A stretch of 14,953 bases of DNA, from the NCBI GenBank assembly GCA_900546745.1, contig URDT01000030.1, positions 1 to 14,953 on the forward strand. The letters run 5' to 3'. Each line of letters starts with the position of its first letter. Position 1 is the first letter of the stretch. The translations under genes and the position numbers were made by a program. The notes under the pieces are model-generated. The model made no database searches. It was not told the DNA's origin and was given only the letters and a program-made list of their open reading frames with translations. Below are positions 1 through 6,038 of the stretch, piece by piece. This DNA comes from an uncultured Mycoplasmatota bacterium (GTDB lineage: Bacteria > Bacillota_I > Bacilli_A > RF39 > UBA660).

Positions 1-482
1 GGTATGCTTATAGTGATGATGGAACAAACTATAATATGATATTAGATCATAATACAACAGCAAAAGTAACTTCATGGAATGCAAGTAAGACACAAATCAC
101 AACAGATACAACAAGTTGGGATAGTAGTCTAAAAGCTAGGTTAGTTACTGCTGAAGAGATTGCTAAGATAACAGGAAATACTAATTGGACAAGTGCAAGT
201 GAATGGTTTTGTTTAGAAAAAACATCATCTACTGCAAATGGGTGTTACAATCCAACAAAAATAAGTAAATATTCGTGGATATATGATTATACAAATGAAT
301 GTGTAAATTATGGATGTAGTAAAGCAGATTCAAGTAATTCTGGTTATTGGACAAGCACAATTTATAACTCTAACGCTTCCTGGGGAATCAATAGTAATGG
401 GGTTTTGTATTATAATGGAGCAGAAGAAATCGAACGTGGTGTTCGCCCAGTAATTACAATCTCAAAAGATATTATTCAATAA
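1..482 (+). CDS. 3' end of a probable secreted/pilin-type surface protein (5' truncated by window edge)
   Basis: The reading frame is already open at position 3 (it reads YAYSDDGTNYN before the first Met at 36) and stops at 480-482, so only the C-terminal ~160 residues are present. The segment is rich in Ser, Thr, Asn, Tyr and Trp, has about four Cys that could form disulfides, and ends in a signature of the type GYWTST...W.I...G followed by RGVRPVITISK. I recall that ending from extracellular C-terminal domains (DUF6273-like) carried by pilin-like and other surface proteins of gut Bacillota. That assignment is from memory of the motif. The N-terminus, where a signal peptide or prepilin motif would lie, is outside the window. 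A strong terminator follows directly, so this is the last gene of its unit. Extracellular location is inferred; function is unknown. Confidence 0.6.
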   Translation, partial: YAYSDDGTNYNMILDHNTTAKVTSWNASKTQITTDTTSWDSSLKARLVTAEEIAKITGNTNWTSASEWFCLEKTSSTANGCYNPTKISKYSWIYDYTNECVNYGCSKADSSNSGYWTSTIYNSNASWGINSNGVLYYNGAEEIERGVRPVITISKDIIQ

Positions 483-498
483 AATTAAAAAATTACTC

Positions 499-531
499 AA
501 AAAAAGACAAGAATTTACTTGTCTTTTTTTT
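499..531 (+). terminator. Rho-independent terminator after the surface-protein gene
   Basis: GACAAG (506-511) pairs with CTTGTC (518-523) around a six-base loop. The stem is extended by an A-run on the left (499-505) pairing with the T-run on the right (524 onward). It lies 17 bp after the stop codon and separates the surface gene from spoIIP. Confidence 0.9.
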
Positions 532-552
532 ATACTAACAATAGGTGATCGT

Positions 553-1536
553 ATGAAAAAATTTAAAGCAAAAAAAAGAAACCGTTATTTTCGTTTAATT
601 GTAGGCTTCATCATTACATTTTTTGTATTCTGTTTAACGATTAGTTTTCTATCTAAAATAAAATTAACGAGTTCTAATGAAGAATTTATTAATGCTATGT
701 TAAATGATTCCAATCATCATGTATTATATGATCAACAAAAAAATAATTATTTTGGAAAATTTTTAAAATATCTATTAAACTTAGATTTAAAAAATCCACA
801 GACTATTTTAAATTCTGTTTTTCAATATAAATCCAAAGAAGAGTCAAATGATGCCGATGAAGAAAAAGATGAACATTTAACAGATTATATTAGTGATCCA
901 GATTCAATATCTGTCAGTGATCCAGTTGTTTATATTTATAATACCCATCAATTAGAAAGCTATAACTTAGAAAACTATGCTGAATATAACATCACTCCTA
1001 ATGTTCAAATGGCAGCTTACTTATTAAAAGGTTTATTAAATAAGGCTTCTATTCCAACAATCGTAGAAACTGGTAATATCAATGATTTTTTATCTTTAAA
1101 TGGTTGGAATTATGCTAGTAGTTATAAAGCAAGTCGATATTATTTAGAAGAAGCAATAAAACAAAATCCTAATCTAAAACTGATTATAGATCTTCATAGA
1201 GATTCTATTCCAAAAGATAAATCTACAATCACAATTGGAGATAAAAATTACGCTAAAATATTATTTGTAATTGGAACAGATTATGATAAATATGAAGAAA
1301 ACCTTTCTTTAGCTACCACCTTAAATAATATTATTCAAGAAAAATATCCAAATCTTTCTAGAGGAATTATTACCAAAGGAGGTGCAGGTGTAAATGGTGT
1401 CTATAATCAAGATATAAATAATAAAATAGTATTGATAGAATGTGGTGGAAATGAAAATACCATCGATGAGGTAATGAACACAATGGTTGCCTTAAAAGAA
1501 ACCATTCAAACTTATTTGGAGGAACACAATGGATGA
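553..1536 (+). CDS. spoIIP: Stage II sporulation protein P (engulfment peptidoglycan hydrolase)
   Basis: SpoIIP is the amidase/endopeptidase of the SpoIID-SpoIIM-SpoIIP machine that thins septal peptidoglycan and drives engulfment of the forespore; it is anchored in the membrane. Here a basic N-terminus is followed by one membrane segment (about residues 12-33), a low-complexity acidic linker (about 93-115) and the C-terminal catalytic domain (about 124-320). Visible family motifs are VYIYNTHQLES (H132), the IVETGN stretch (E172), LIIDLHRDS (H215), PNLSRG, and VLIECGGNENT (E296); the His and Glu residues are those expected for Zn binding and catalysis. At 327 residues it is slightly short for the family, mainly in the linker. 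The start is set by AGGTGAT at 543-549. TATACT at 531-536 could be a -10 box, but I cannot assign a sigma factor. Its end overlaps the next gene by 8 bp. Confidence 0.93.
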   Translation: MKKFKAKKRNRYFRLIVGFIITFFVFCLTISFLSKIKLTSSNEEFINAMLNDSNHHVLYDQQKNNYFGKFLKYLLNLDLKNPQTILNSVFQYKSKEESNDADEEKDEHLTDYISDPDSISVSDPVVYIYNTHQLESYNLENYAEYNITPNVQMAAYLLKGLLNKASIPTIVETGNINDFLSLNGWNYASSYKASRYYLEEAIKQNPNLKLIIDLHRDSIPKDKSTITIGDKNYAKILFVIGTDYDKYEENLSLATTLNNIIQEKYPNLSRGIITKGGAGVNGVYNQDINNKIVLIECGGNENTIDEVMNTMVALKETIQTYLEEHNG

Positions 1537-1879
1537 TAAAAAAAAGCAAAAAATATTTAATAAAGTGATGACTAGGATTTTTCTTGCATTATTGATTGGT
1601 TTTTCAGCCTTATATATATCAGAGGCAACTGGTTATTATGAATTTGAACAACATAAAAAAGTGACTCTAACCGAAGAAAAAATTGAACAATTTGAAAATG
1701 ATGTAGCTAGCGGAAAAGATATCAATATAAAAGATTATTTAGATGAAAAAGAGATTAATTATCAAAATAATTTATCTAATGTGGGAAATCACTTGTCAGA
1801 ACAAATAGAGAATATAATCTCTAATGGATTAGCGTCAACATTTAATTTCTTAGGCCAAATGTTTCAAGGAAAAAAATGA
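1529..1879 (+). CDS. Small single-pass membrane protein co-expressed with spoIIP
   Basis: I do not recognise this 116-residue protein as a named family. It has a short basic N-terminus, one membrane segment (about residues 15-33), and then a mostly charged, helical extracytoplasmic part (EEKIEQFENDVASGKDINI) ending in a Lys-tipped amphipathic tail. Its ATG lies 8 bp inside the spoIIP stop, with GGAGGA at 1518-1523 inside the spoIIP coding sequence. The two are therefore almost certainly translated from one transcript, probably with coupling. The context suggests a membrane partner or assembly factor acting during engulfment, but that is inference from position only. No clear GC-bearing terminator follows; the next promoter starts 6 bp after the stop. 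Confidence 0.75.
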   Translation: MDDKKKQKIFNKVMTRIFLALLIGFSALYISEATGYYEFEQHKKVTLTEEKIEQFENDVASGKDINIKDYLDEKEINYQNNLSNVGNHLSEQIENIISNGLASTFNFLGQMFQGKK

Positions 1880-1885
1880 ATTAAG

Positions 1886-1914
1886 TTGTATTTTTTTATC
1901 TAATGCGATATAAT
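1886..1914 (+). promoter_or_regulatory. SigA-type promoter for the methyltransferase gene
   Basis: TTGTAT (1886-1891) and TATAAT (1909-1914) are separated by 17 bp, the ideal vegetative spacing. Transcription would start near 1921, giving a leader of about 25 nt that holds the AAAGGAG ribosome-binding site. Confidence 0.8.
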
Positions 1915-1946
1915 ACCTTTCATATTTATTGCAAAGGAGAAATTCT

Positions 1947-3041
1947 ATGATAAGAAATTCAAGAAAAATGAATGATTTTAAAATTTATTTGAAAGAAATA
2001 TTGGAAAAAGAATACGAAACTTGTGATGTCTTTAATGCAAAAGTAGAAGCTGGTATGATAACAAGCGAGAAATTAAGACAATTTAGTAGAAAGATAAAAA
2101 ATGAGACTTATTTTGATGATAAATTAACTTATGTAAACAAAGATGATATAATGAGTAACCCTTATCTTCATAATATTAAAATTCCGAATATTCAAGAAAA
2201 TAATATATGTCTATCTAGAAAGCGATTTTTACCAGATAATATAGTAGCTGCTTATAATGAAAAAGTAAGAGATATTCAGACATTTGAACAAATTAATAGC
2301 TATTATATCTGTGATAGACCTTTACACTTGCCAGGAATTGTAGAAGCGGATAATATGGTTTGTTGGATGACTGTTGAACCATTTGAAATTAATAGCTTTG
2401 CTGATTTTATCAAAACAGCAAATGGAAATGTCTTATTATTAGGTTGTGGCTTAGGATACGCTTCCTATATGTTATCTTTAAAAGAAGATGTAAAAAAAAT
2501 AGTAGTGGTAGATAACAATCCAGACGTGATTAAATTATTCAAAGAAAATATTTTATGTCAATTTGAGCAAAAAGATAAAATTCAAGTAGTTGAATCAGAT
2601 GCTTTAGAATATATGAACCATACTGATTTGAATTCATTTGACTATGTTAATGTTGATATTTGGCGTGATACTAGAGATATGTTATTAACTTATTTGCCAT
2701 GTTTAGAAATAGAAAAAATGTATCCAAATGTATCATTTTCATATTGGTTAGAATCAGAACTAAAACAAACCGTTCAAAAAGGTATTATGGCAGCTGCTTG
2801 TGACTTTAATATAGAATTTCATGGCTTAATTATAGAAAGAATAGGACAAGATATAATTGAAAAAACACCAATTCAAAGTAGAGATGATTTTATTCAATTG
2901 TTTCAATTAAACAATTTCCGAGATATTCTATATAATTGGTATATAGAAAACAAAGCAGAATTCGAAAACATGAAAAAAATAGAATTGGGAGAAATAGATG
3001 ATTTAATGGGAAAAATAAAGACTCTCCAAAAAAGAAAATAA
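1947..3041 (+). CDS. Class I SAM-dependent methyltransferase, substrate unknown
   Basis: The central part (about residues 155-250) is a Rossmann-type methyltransferase core: motif I VLLLGCGLGYA (162-172), the acidic end of strand 2 in VVVDNNP (D189), VVESDALEYM around D218, and the motif IV-like FDYVNVDIWRD around D237. The N-terminal ~150 residues and the C-terminal ~110 residues match nothing I can name and probably determine the substrate. The order of the core resembles spermidine-synthase-like methyltransferases, but that is only general similarity. I chose ATG 1947 because AAAGGAG (1933-1939) sits 7 bp before it; an upstream TTG at 1929 has no such site, so the protein is 364 residues. 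The gene has its own promoter and terminator and is thus monocistronic, so neighbours give no clue to the substrate. Confidence 0.8.
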   Translation: MIRNSRKMNDFKIYLKEILEKEYETCDVFNAKVEAGMITSEKLRQFSRKIKNETYFDDKLTYVNKDDIMSNPYLHNIKIPNIQENNICLSRKRFLPDNIVAAYNEKVRDIQTFEQINSYYICDRPLHLPGIVEADNMVCWMTVEPFEINSFADFIKTANGNVLLLGCGLGYASYMLSLKEDVKKIVVVDNNPDVIKLFKENILCQFEQKDKIQVVESDALEYMNHTDLNSFDYVNVDIWRDTRDMLLTYLPCLEIEKMYPNVSFSYWLESELKQTVQKGIMAAACDFNIEFHGLIIERIGQDIIEKTPIQSRDDFIQLFQLNNFRDILYNWYIENKAEFENMKKIELGEIDDLMGKIKTLQKRK

Positions 3042-3076
3042 GTTTTAAATAAAAAATGAATATAAAAAATAGAGCT

Positions 3077-3117
3077 GAAATAGGAGATATAAAATCTTTC
3101 TATTTCTTTTTATTTTT
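3077..3117 (+). terminator. Rho-independent terminator after the methyltransferase gene
   Basis: GAAATAG (3077-3083) pairs with CTATTTC (3100-3106), with an inner AGAT/ATCT stem and a short AT loop, followed by TTTT and then a second T-run to 3117. The last T's form part of the extended -10 promoter of lepA. Confidence 0.8.
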
Positions 3118-3125
3118 GTTATAAT
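3117..3125 (+). promoter_or_regulatory. Extended -10 promoter of lepA
   Basis: TG at 3117-3118, one base, then TATAAT at 3120-3125 gives the TGnTATAAT form. No convincing -35 hexamer is present at 16-18 bp, because that place is occupied by the arm of the terminator hairpin. This is normal for extended -10 promoters, which tolerate a missing -35. Confidence 0.7.
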
Positions 3126-3141
3126 GAGATAGGTGATGCTT

Positions 3142-4944
3142 ATGAAACAAGCAAATATTAGAAATTTTTCCATTATCGCACATATCGATCATGGAAAAAG
3201 TACTTTGGCTGATCGAATTTTGGAAATTACTCATGCCATTACAGAAAGAGAAAAACAAAATCAATTATTAGATAATATGGATATTGAAAGAGAAAGAGGA
3301 ATCACAATAAAATTAAATGCTGTTCATTTAACTTATCAATATCAAGGAGAAGAATATGATTTAAATTTAATCGATACACCAGGTCATGTCGATTTTTCCT
3401 ATGAAGTATCGAGATCACTAGCTGCTTGTGAAGGAGCTATCTTAGTAGTAGATGCTGCTCAGGGGATTGAAGCTCAAACTTTAGCAAATCTTTATTTAGC
3501 TTTGGAAAATGATTTAACGATTATTCCTGTAATTAATAAAATTGACTTACCGAATGCAGATATTCCTAAAGTAAAACAAGAATTAATAGATAATTTGGGA
3601 TTTAAAGAAGAAGAGATTATTTGTACTAGTGCGAAAAATGGAATTGGAATCAAAGAATTAGTAGAAACGATTATTGAAAAAGTTCCTTGTCCAAGTGGAG
3701 ATTCTAAAAAGCCATTACAAGCTTTAATTTTTGATAGCTATTTTGATAAATATCTTGGAATAGTTACTTTTATTAGAGTAGTAAATGGAAGTGTTAAAAT
3801 TGGCGATAAAATTAAAATGAAGGCTACAGGAGCTGCTTACGAAGTAACAGAACTAGGTACTCATACTCCAAAGATTCAACAAACAAAAGAATTAAAAACA
3901 GGTGAAGTAGGATATTTATGTGCTAGTATTAAAAGTTTAGAAGATGTAAAAGTTGGAGATACCATTGTTTTAAATGATCAAGATAGTGAATCATTACCAG
4001 GGTATAAGCCAATGAAACCTATGGTATTCTGTGGTATTTATCCAATTGAATCTTCTAAGTTTCCTGATTTAAGAGAAGCATTAGAAAAATTAAAATTAAA
4101 TGATGCTTCCCTAGAATTTATTCCAGAAACCTCTAAAGCATTAGGTTTTGGATTTCGATGTGGTTTCTTAGGACTTTTACATATGGAAATTATCGAAGAG
4201 AGAATTGAAAGAGAATTTAATATAGAATTAATTGCAACTTCTCCTTCCGTTATTTATGATGTAGAATTAACAGATCATACCAATATATTGATTGATAGTC
4301 CTGTAAAAATGCCTGATAAAGTAAAAATTGCTGATATTAAAGAGCCTTATATTTTAACAAATATTTTTGTTCCAAGTGAGTATATAGGCCCAATTATGGA
4401 ACTATGTCAAGATAAAAGAGGGACTTATGTTAGTATGGAATATTTAGATAAATCTAGAGTTAATATTCATTATGAAATTCCTTTATCAGAAATTGTATAC
4501 GACTTTTTTGACAAATTAAAATCTTATACAAAAGGTTATGCCTCCTTTGATTATGAAATGATAGGATATAAAAGTAGCGACTTAGTAAAAATGGATATTT
4601 TATTAAATGGAGAAGTCGTAGATGCTTTAAGTGTAATAGTTCATAAAGATTTTGCTTATAAAAGAGGAAAAGCAATTGTTGATAATCTAAAAAAATTGAT
4701 TCCTCGTCAACAATTTGAAGTTCCTATTCAAGCAGCAATTGGAGCTAAAGTAATTGCCAGAGAAACCATAAAAGCAGTTAGAAAAAACGTTTTAGCAAAA
4801 TGTTATGGCGGAGATGTTACTCGTAAAAGAAAATTACTAGAAAAACAAAAAGAAGGTAAAAAAAGAATGAAAATGGTAGGAAGTGTAGAAATTCCTCAAG
4901 AGGCATTCTTATCGGTTTTATCAATGGAGGATAATAATGATTGA
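3142..4944 (+). CDS. lepA: Elongation factor 4 (LepA), ribosome-associated translational GTPase
   Basis: LepA/EF4 binds the ribosome and hydrolyses GTP; roles in back-translocation and in 30S assembly or initiation have been described. All GTPase motifs are intact: P-loop AHIDHGKS (residues 13-20), G2 in ERERGITIK (49-57), DTPGH (78-82) and NKID (132-135). The LepA-specific C-terminal domain is clear in VHKDFAYKRGKAI, GAKVIARETIKA and CYGGDVTRKRKLL. The 600-residue length is typical. I place the start at ATG 3142, giving the standard MKQANIRNFS start, because AGGTGAT (3131-3137) sits just before it as in several other genes here. In-frame GTG 3133 and ATG 3136 lie inside that site. Its 3' end contains the ribosome-binding site of the next gene and overlaps it by 8 bp. 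Confidence 0.97.
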   Translation: MKQANIRNFSIIAHIDHGKSTLADRILEITHAITEREKQNQLLDNMDIERERGITIKLNAVHLTYQYQGEEYDLNLIDTPGHVDFSYEVSRSLAACEGAILVVDAAQGIEAQTLANLYLALENDLTIIPVINKIDLPNADIPKVKQELIDNLGFKEEEIICTSAKNGIGIKELVETIIEKVPCPSGDSKKPLQALIFDSYFDKYLGIVTFIRVVNGSVKIGDKIKMKATGAAYEVTELGTHTPKIQQTKELKTGEVGYLCASIKSLEDVKVGDTIVLNDQDSESLPGYKPMKPMVFCGIYPIESSKFPDLREALEKLKLNDASLEFIPETSKALGFGFRCGFLGLLHMEIIEERIEREFNIELIATSPSVIYDVELTDHTNILIDSPVKMPDKVKIADIKEPYILTNIFVPSEYIGPIMELCQDKRGTYVSMEYLDKSRVNIHYEIPLSEIVYDFFDKLKSYTKGYASFDYEMIGYKSSDLVKMDILLNGEVVDALSVIVHKDFAYKRGKAIVDNLKKLIPRQQFEVPIQAAIGAKVIARETIKAVRKNVLAKCYGGDVTRKRKLLEKQKEGKKRMKMVGSVEIPQEAFLSVLSMEDNND

Positions 4945-5092
4945 TTATAAGAAAGTATTAGAAATTAATAAATATTTAATTGCAAATCACGCAACAATAG
5001 AAGAAATCTGTAAGGAATTTAACATTTCTAGAAGAACAGCTCAAGCATATTGCGGAAAGTATTTAGACCAGCCAGTATGTACAAGAATCTAA
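4937..5092 (+). CDS. SpoIIID-like HTH unit 1: 5' part of a frameshifted tandem-HTH gene
   Basis: This 51-codon frame starts at ATG 4937 behind GGAGG (4926-4930) and overlaps lepA by 8 bp, so it is translated from the lepA transcript. Residues 20-39 (TIEEICKEFNISRRTAQAYC) form a helix-turn-helix of the type found in SpoIIID, the mother-cell transcription regulator of sporulation. After KYLDQ the frame runs into a TAA at 5090-5092. The frame that continues protein-like sequence (QYVQESNNPEIKQ...) is one base further on. The distance from this HTH to the next (229 nt) is exactly one base more than the distance between the second and third (228 nt). I therefore read 4937-5594 as one gene with one extra base between about 5067 and 5089. 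Alternatives are a programmed +1 shift, a sequencing or assembly error, or a true separate mini-protein. Confidence 0.6.
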   Translation: MIDYKKVLEINKYLIANHATIEEICKEFNISRRTAQAYCGKYLDQPVCTRI

Positions 5093-5510
5093 TAATCCTG
5101 AAATTAAACAATTGCAAGAACAAGTAAAATTAATAAAGAAAAACAATGAAAGTGCAACACATTTTGAAAAAGTTGATATTTCTTTACAAGAAATAATCAA
5201 TTATATAATTGATTTTAAAACTACTATAGAATATGCTTCTTTAAAATTTGGTGTATCAGTGTCTACTATAAAGAAATATATAGCTACTATCAAACAAGAA
5301 AATAGTGATTTATATCAAAAATATATTTTAAGTAAAGAAAATAGAACTCAAATTTCCAATAGTGTTGGTGGAAAAAATGGTAAAAGAGAATCTAAACATA
5401 GTGAATTTGAAGCCCTAGAAATTGCTGAAACAATGATATCTAATTCTTTAACTTTAGAAGAAGCTTCAAAATTATTTTGCATACCAACTTCTACAATTTA
5501 TGAAATATTA
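4994..5510 (+). repeat. Three tandem HTH repeats with 76-codon period
   Basis: The HTH cores begin at nt 4994, 5223 and 5451. The spacings are 229 and 228 nt, that is 76 codons plus one base and exactly 76 codons. The shared pattern is T-[IL]-E-x-x-x-x-x-F-x-[IV]-x-x-x-[TS]. The repeats are divergent at DNA level, so this is old duplication at protein level and not a recent DNA repeat. Confidence 0.6.
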
Positions 5511-5594
5511 AATAGAATTGATGATGATGATTTACAAAAAGAACTTTATCAATTGTATCAAAGTAATAAATCCAATATGCATAAAACAATTTGA
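5067..5594 (+). CDS. SpoIIID-like HTH units 2 and 3: 3' part of the frameshifted tandem-HTH gene
   Basis: The frame is open from just after a TAG at 5064-5066 to the TGA at 5592-5594. It has no ATG near its beginning; the first candidate, TTG 5112, has no ribosome-binding site and lies in the middle of a natural-looking KQLQEQ segment, so it is a poor start. Two helix-turn-helix motifs are visible: TIEYASLKFGVSVSTIKKYI (nt 5223-5282) and TLEEASKLFCIPTSTIYEIL (nt 5451-5510). After the second motif comes SDLYQKYILSKEN...NSVGGKNGKRE, which resembles the SpoIIID C-terminal region (PDLANEV...RGGEATK as I remember the B. subtilis protein). Each unit is about 76 residues, near the size of a complete SpoIIID. 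Function is inferred as sequence-specific DNA binding. The gene's stop overlaps the -35 box of the next promoter. Confidence 0.65.
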   Translation, partial: TSQYVQESNNPEIKQLQEQVKLIKKNNESATHFEKVDISLQEIINYIIDFKTTIEYASLKFGVSVSTIKKYIATIKQENSDLYQKYILSKENRTQISNSVGGKNGKRESKHSEFEALEIAETMISNSLTLEEASKLFCIPTSTIYEILNRIDDDDLQKELYQLYQSNKSNMHKTI

Positions 5595-5618
5595 CAAAAT
5601 AAAAAATAGTATTATAAT
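5591..5618 (+). promoter_or_regulatory. Strong SigA-type promoter in front of the mini-HTH genes
   Basis: A consensus TTGACA (5591-5596) and a consensus TATAAT (5613-5618) are separated by 16 bp. The -35 box overlaps the stop codon of the upstream tandem-HTH frame (5592-5594). This is the best -35/-10 pair in the window. Confidence 0.85.
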
Positions 5619-5642
5619 AAGACCTCATTAAGGGGGATTATT

Positions 5643-5789
5643 ATGAAATTAAGGAAAGAAAATAATAGAAAAGTGATTCAAAATCTATATCAATCTGGAT
5701 ATAATATCAAAGAAATTGCTCAGTTAACAAAAAATTCTATTTTTACTATTTTGAGATATTTAAAATTGAATAAATCGGTTAAAATATAA
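5643..5789 (+). CDS. 48-residue HTH mini-protein
   Basis: A very small gene with a good AGGGGG ribosome-binding site (5631-5636), ATG 5643 and TAA 5787-5789. The protein is basic. It contains one helix-turn-helix, with QSGYNIKEIAQLTKNSIFTI at about residues 17-36, of the resolvase/Xre-like shape used by many small DNA-binding proteins, and almost nothing else. It follows the strong promoter at 5591-5618, and the next gene's ribosome-binding site begins at its stop codon, so the two are co-transcribed. With about 40 residues of HTH it may act as a small DNA-binding regulator or be the remnant of a longer one; the sequence does not decide. It is distantly similar in pattern to the other HTH units in this block. 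Confidence 0.65.
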   Translation: MKLRKENNRKVIQNLYQSGYNIKEIAQLTKNSIFTILRYLKLNKSVKI

Positions 5790-5799
5790 GGTGGAATAT

Positions 5800-6024
5800 A
5801 TGGAAGAAAAATCTATACAAAATAATAAAATTAAGATTGAAGATATCCTTAGAATAGAGCAAGAGTACATTCTTTATTTAGAAGATTATACAATTGAACA
5901 AATTTCACAATTGACTGGAAATAGTTGTGAGACAATTCAAAAAGATCTATTAATTACATTAAAAGAGTTAGATCAAAAGATTTTTAATCAATTAGACAAG
6001 AGTAAAATTAAAAAGAAGCGATAA
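5800..6024 (+). CDS. 74-residue SpoIIID-like HTH protein
   Basis: The start is ATG 5800, with AAGGTGG (5788-5794) before it and overlapping the previous stop; an in-frame GTG at 5791 falls inside that site. The HTH lies at about residues 29-52 (TIEQISQLTGNSCETIQKDL), preceded by a helical segment and followed by KELDQKIFNQLDKSK and a basic tail (KIKKKR). The S-x-x-T-[IV]-x-K-D-L recognition helix followed by a short acidic and hydrophobic helix and basic end is how SpoIIID is built, although this protein is shorter than SpoIIID. A mother-cell or other transcription regulator is the likely role, by resemblance only. Its stop codon lies in the loop of a bidirectional terminator. Confidence 0.7.
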   Translation: MEEKSIQNNKIKIEDILRIEQEYILYLEDYTIEQISQLTGNSCETIQKDLLITLKELDQKIFNQLDKSKIKKKR

Positions 6025-6038
6025 AAAGCTTCTTTTTT
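6011..6038. terminator. Bidirectional terminator between convergent genes
   Basis: AAAAGAAGC (6011-6019) pairs with GCTTCTTTT (6028-6036) around an eight-base loop. T's follow on the plus strand to 6038, and the A-run at 6007-6014 gives T's on the minus strand. It overlaps the end of the plus-strand HTH gene and the stop codon of the minus-strand gene, so it can end both. Confidence 0.88.

Noticed and set aside
1870..1897. A-run/T-run hairpin after the spoIIP-linked gene as a terminator
   Set aside because: The stem is made only of A-T pairs with a 12-base loop, and the T-run is better explained as the spacer of the promoter at 1886-1914. Read-through from spoIIP into the methyltransferase gene cannot be excluded.
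1929..1946. TTG start giving six more residues to the methyltransferase
   Set aside because: The ribosome-binding site AAAGGAG at 1933-1939 lies after this TTG and before ATG 1947.
3133..3141. GTG 3133 or ATG 3136 as lepA start
   Set aside because: Both fall inside the AGGTGAT site that serves ATG 3142, which also gives the family's usual N-terminus.
4460..4675. 71-codon minus-strand frame inside lepA
   Set aside because: It lies wholly inside the highly conserved lepA coding sequence on the other strand, has no ribosome-binding site, and its Leu/Phe/Tyr-rich translation is what AT-rich antisense gives.
4937..6024. HTH block as a phage repressor or integrated element
   Set aside because: No integrase, excisionase, phage structural gene or flanking repeat is seen, base composition matches the surroundings, and the HTH pattern is closer to SpoIIID than to phage repressors.
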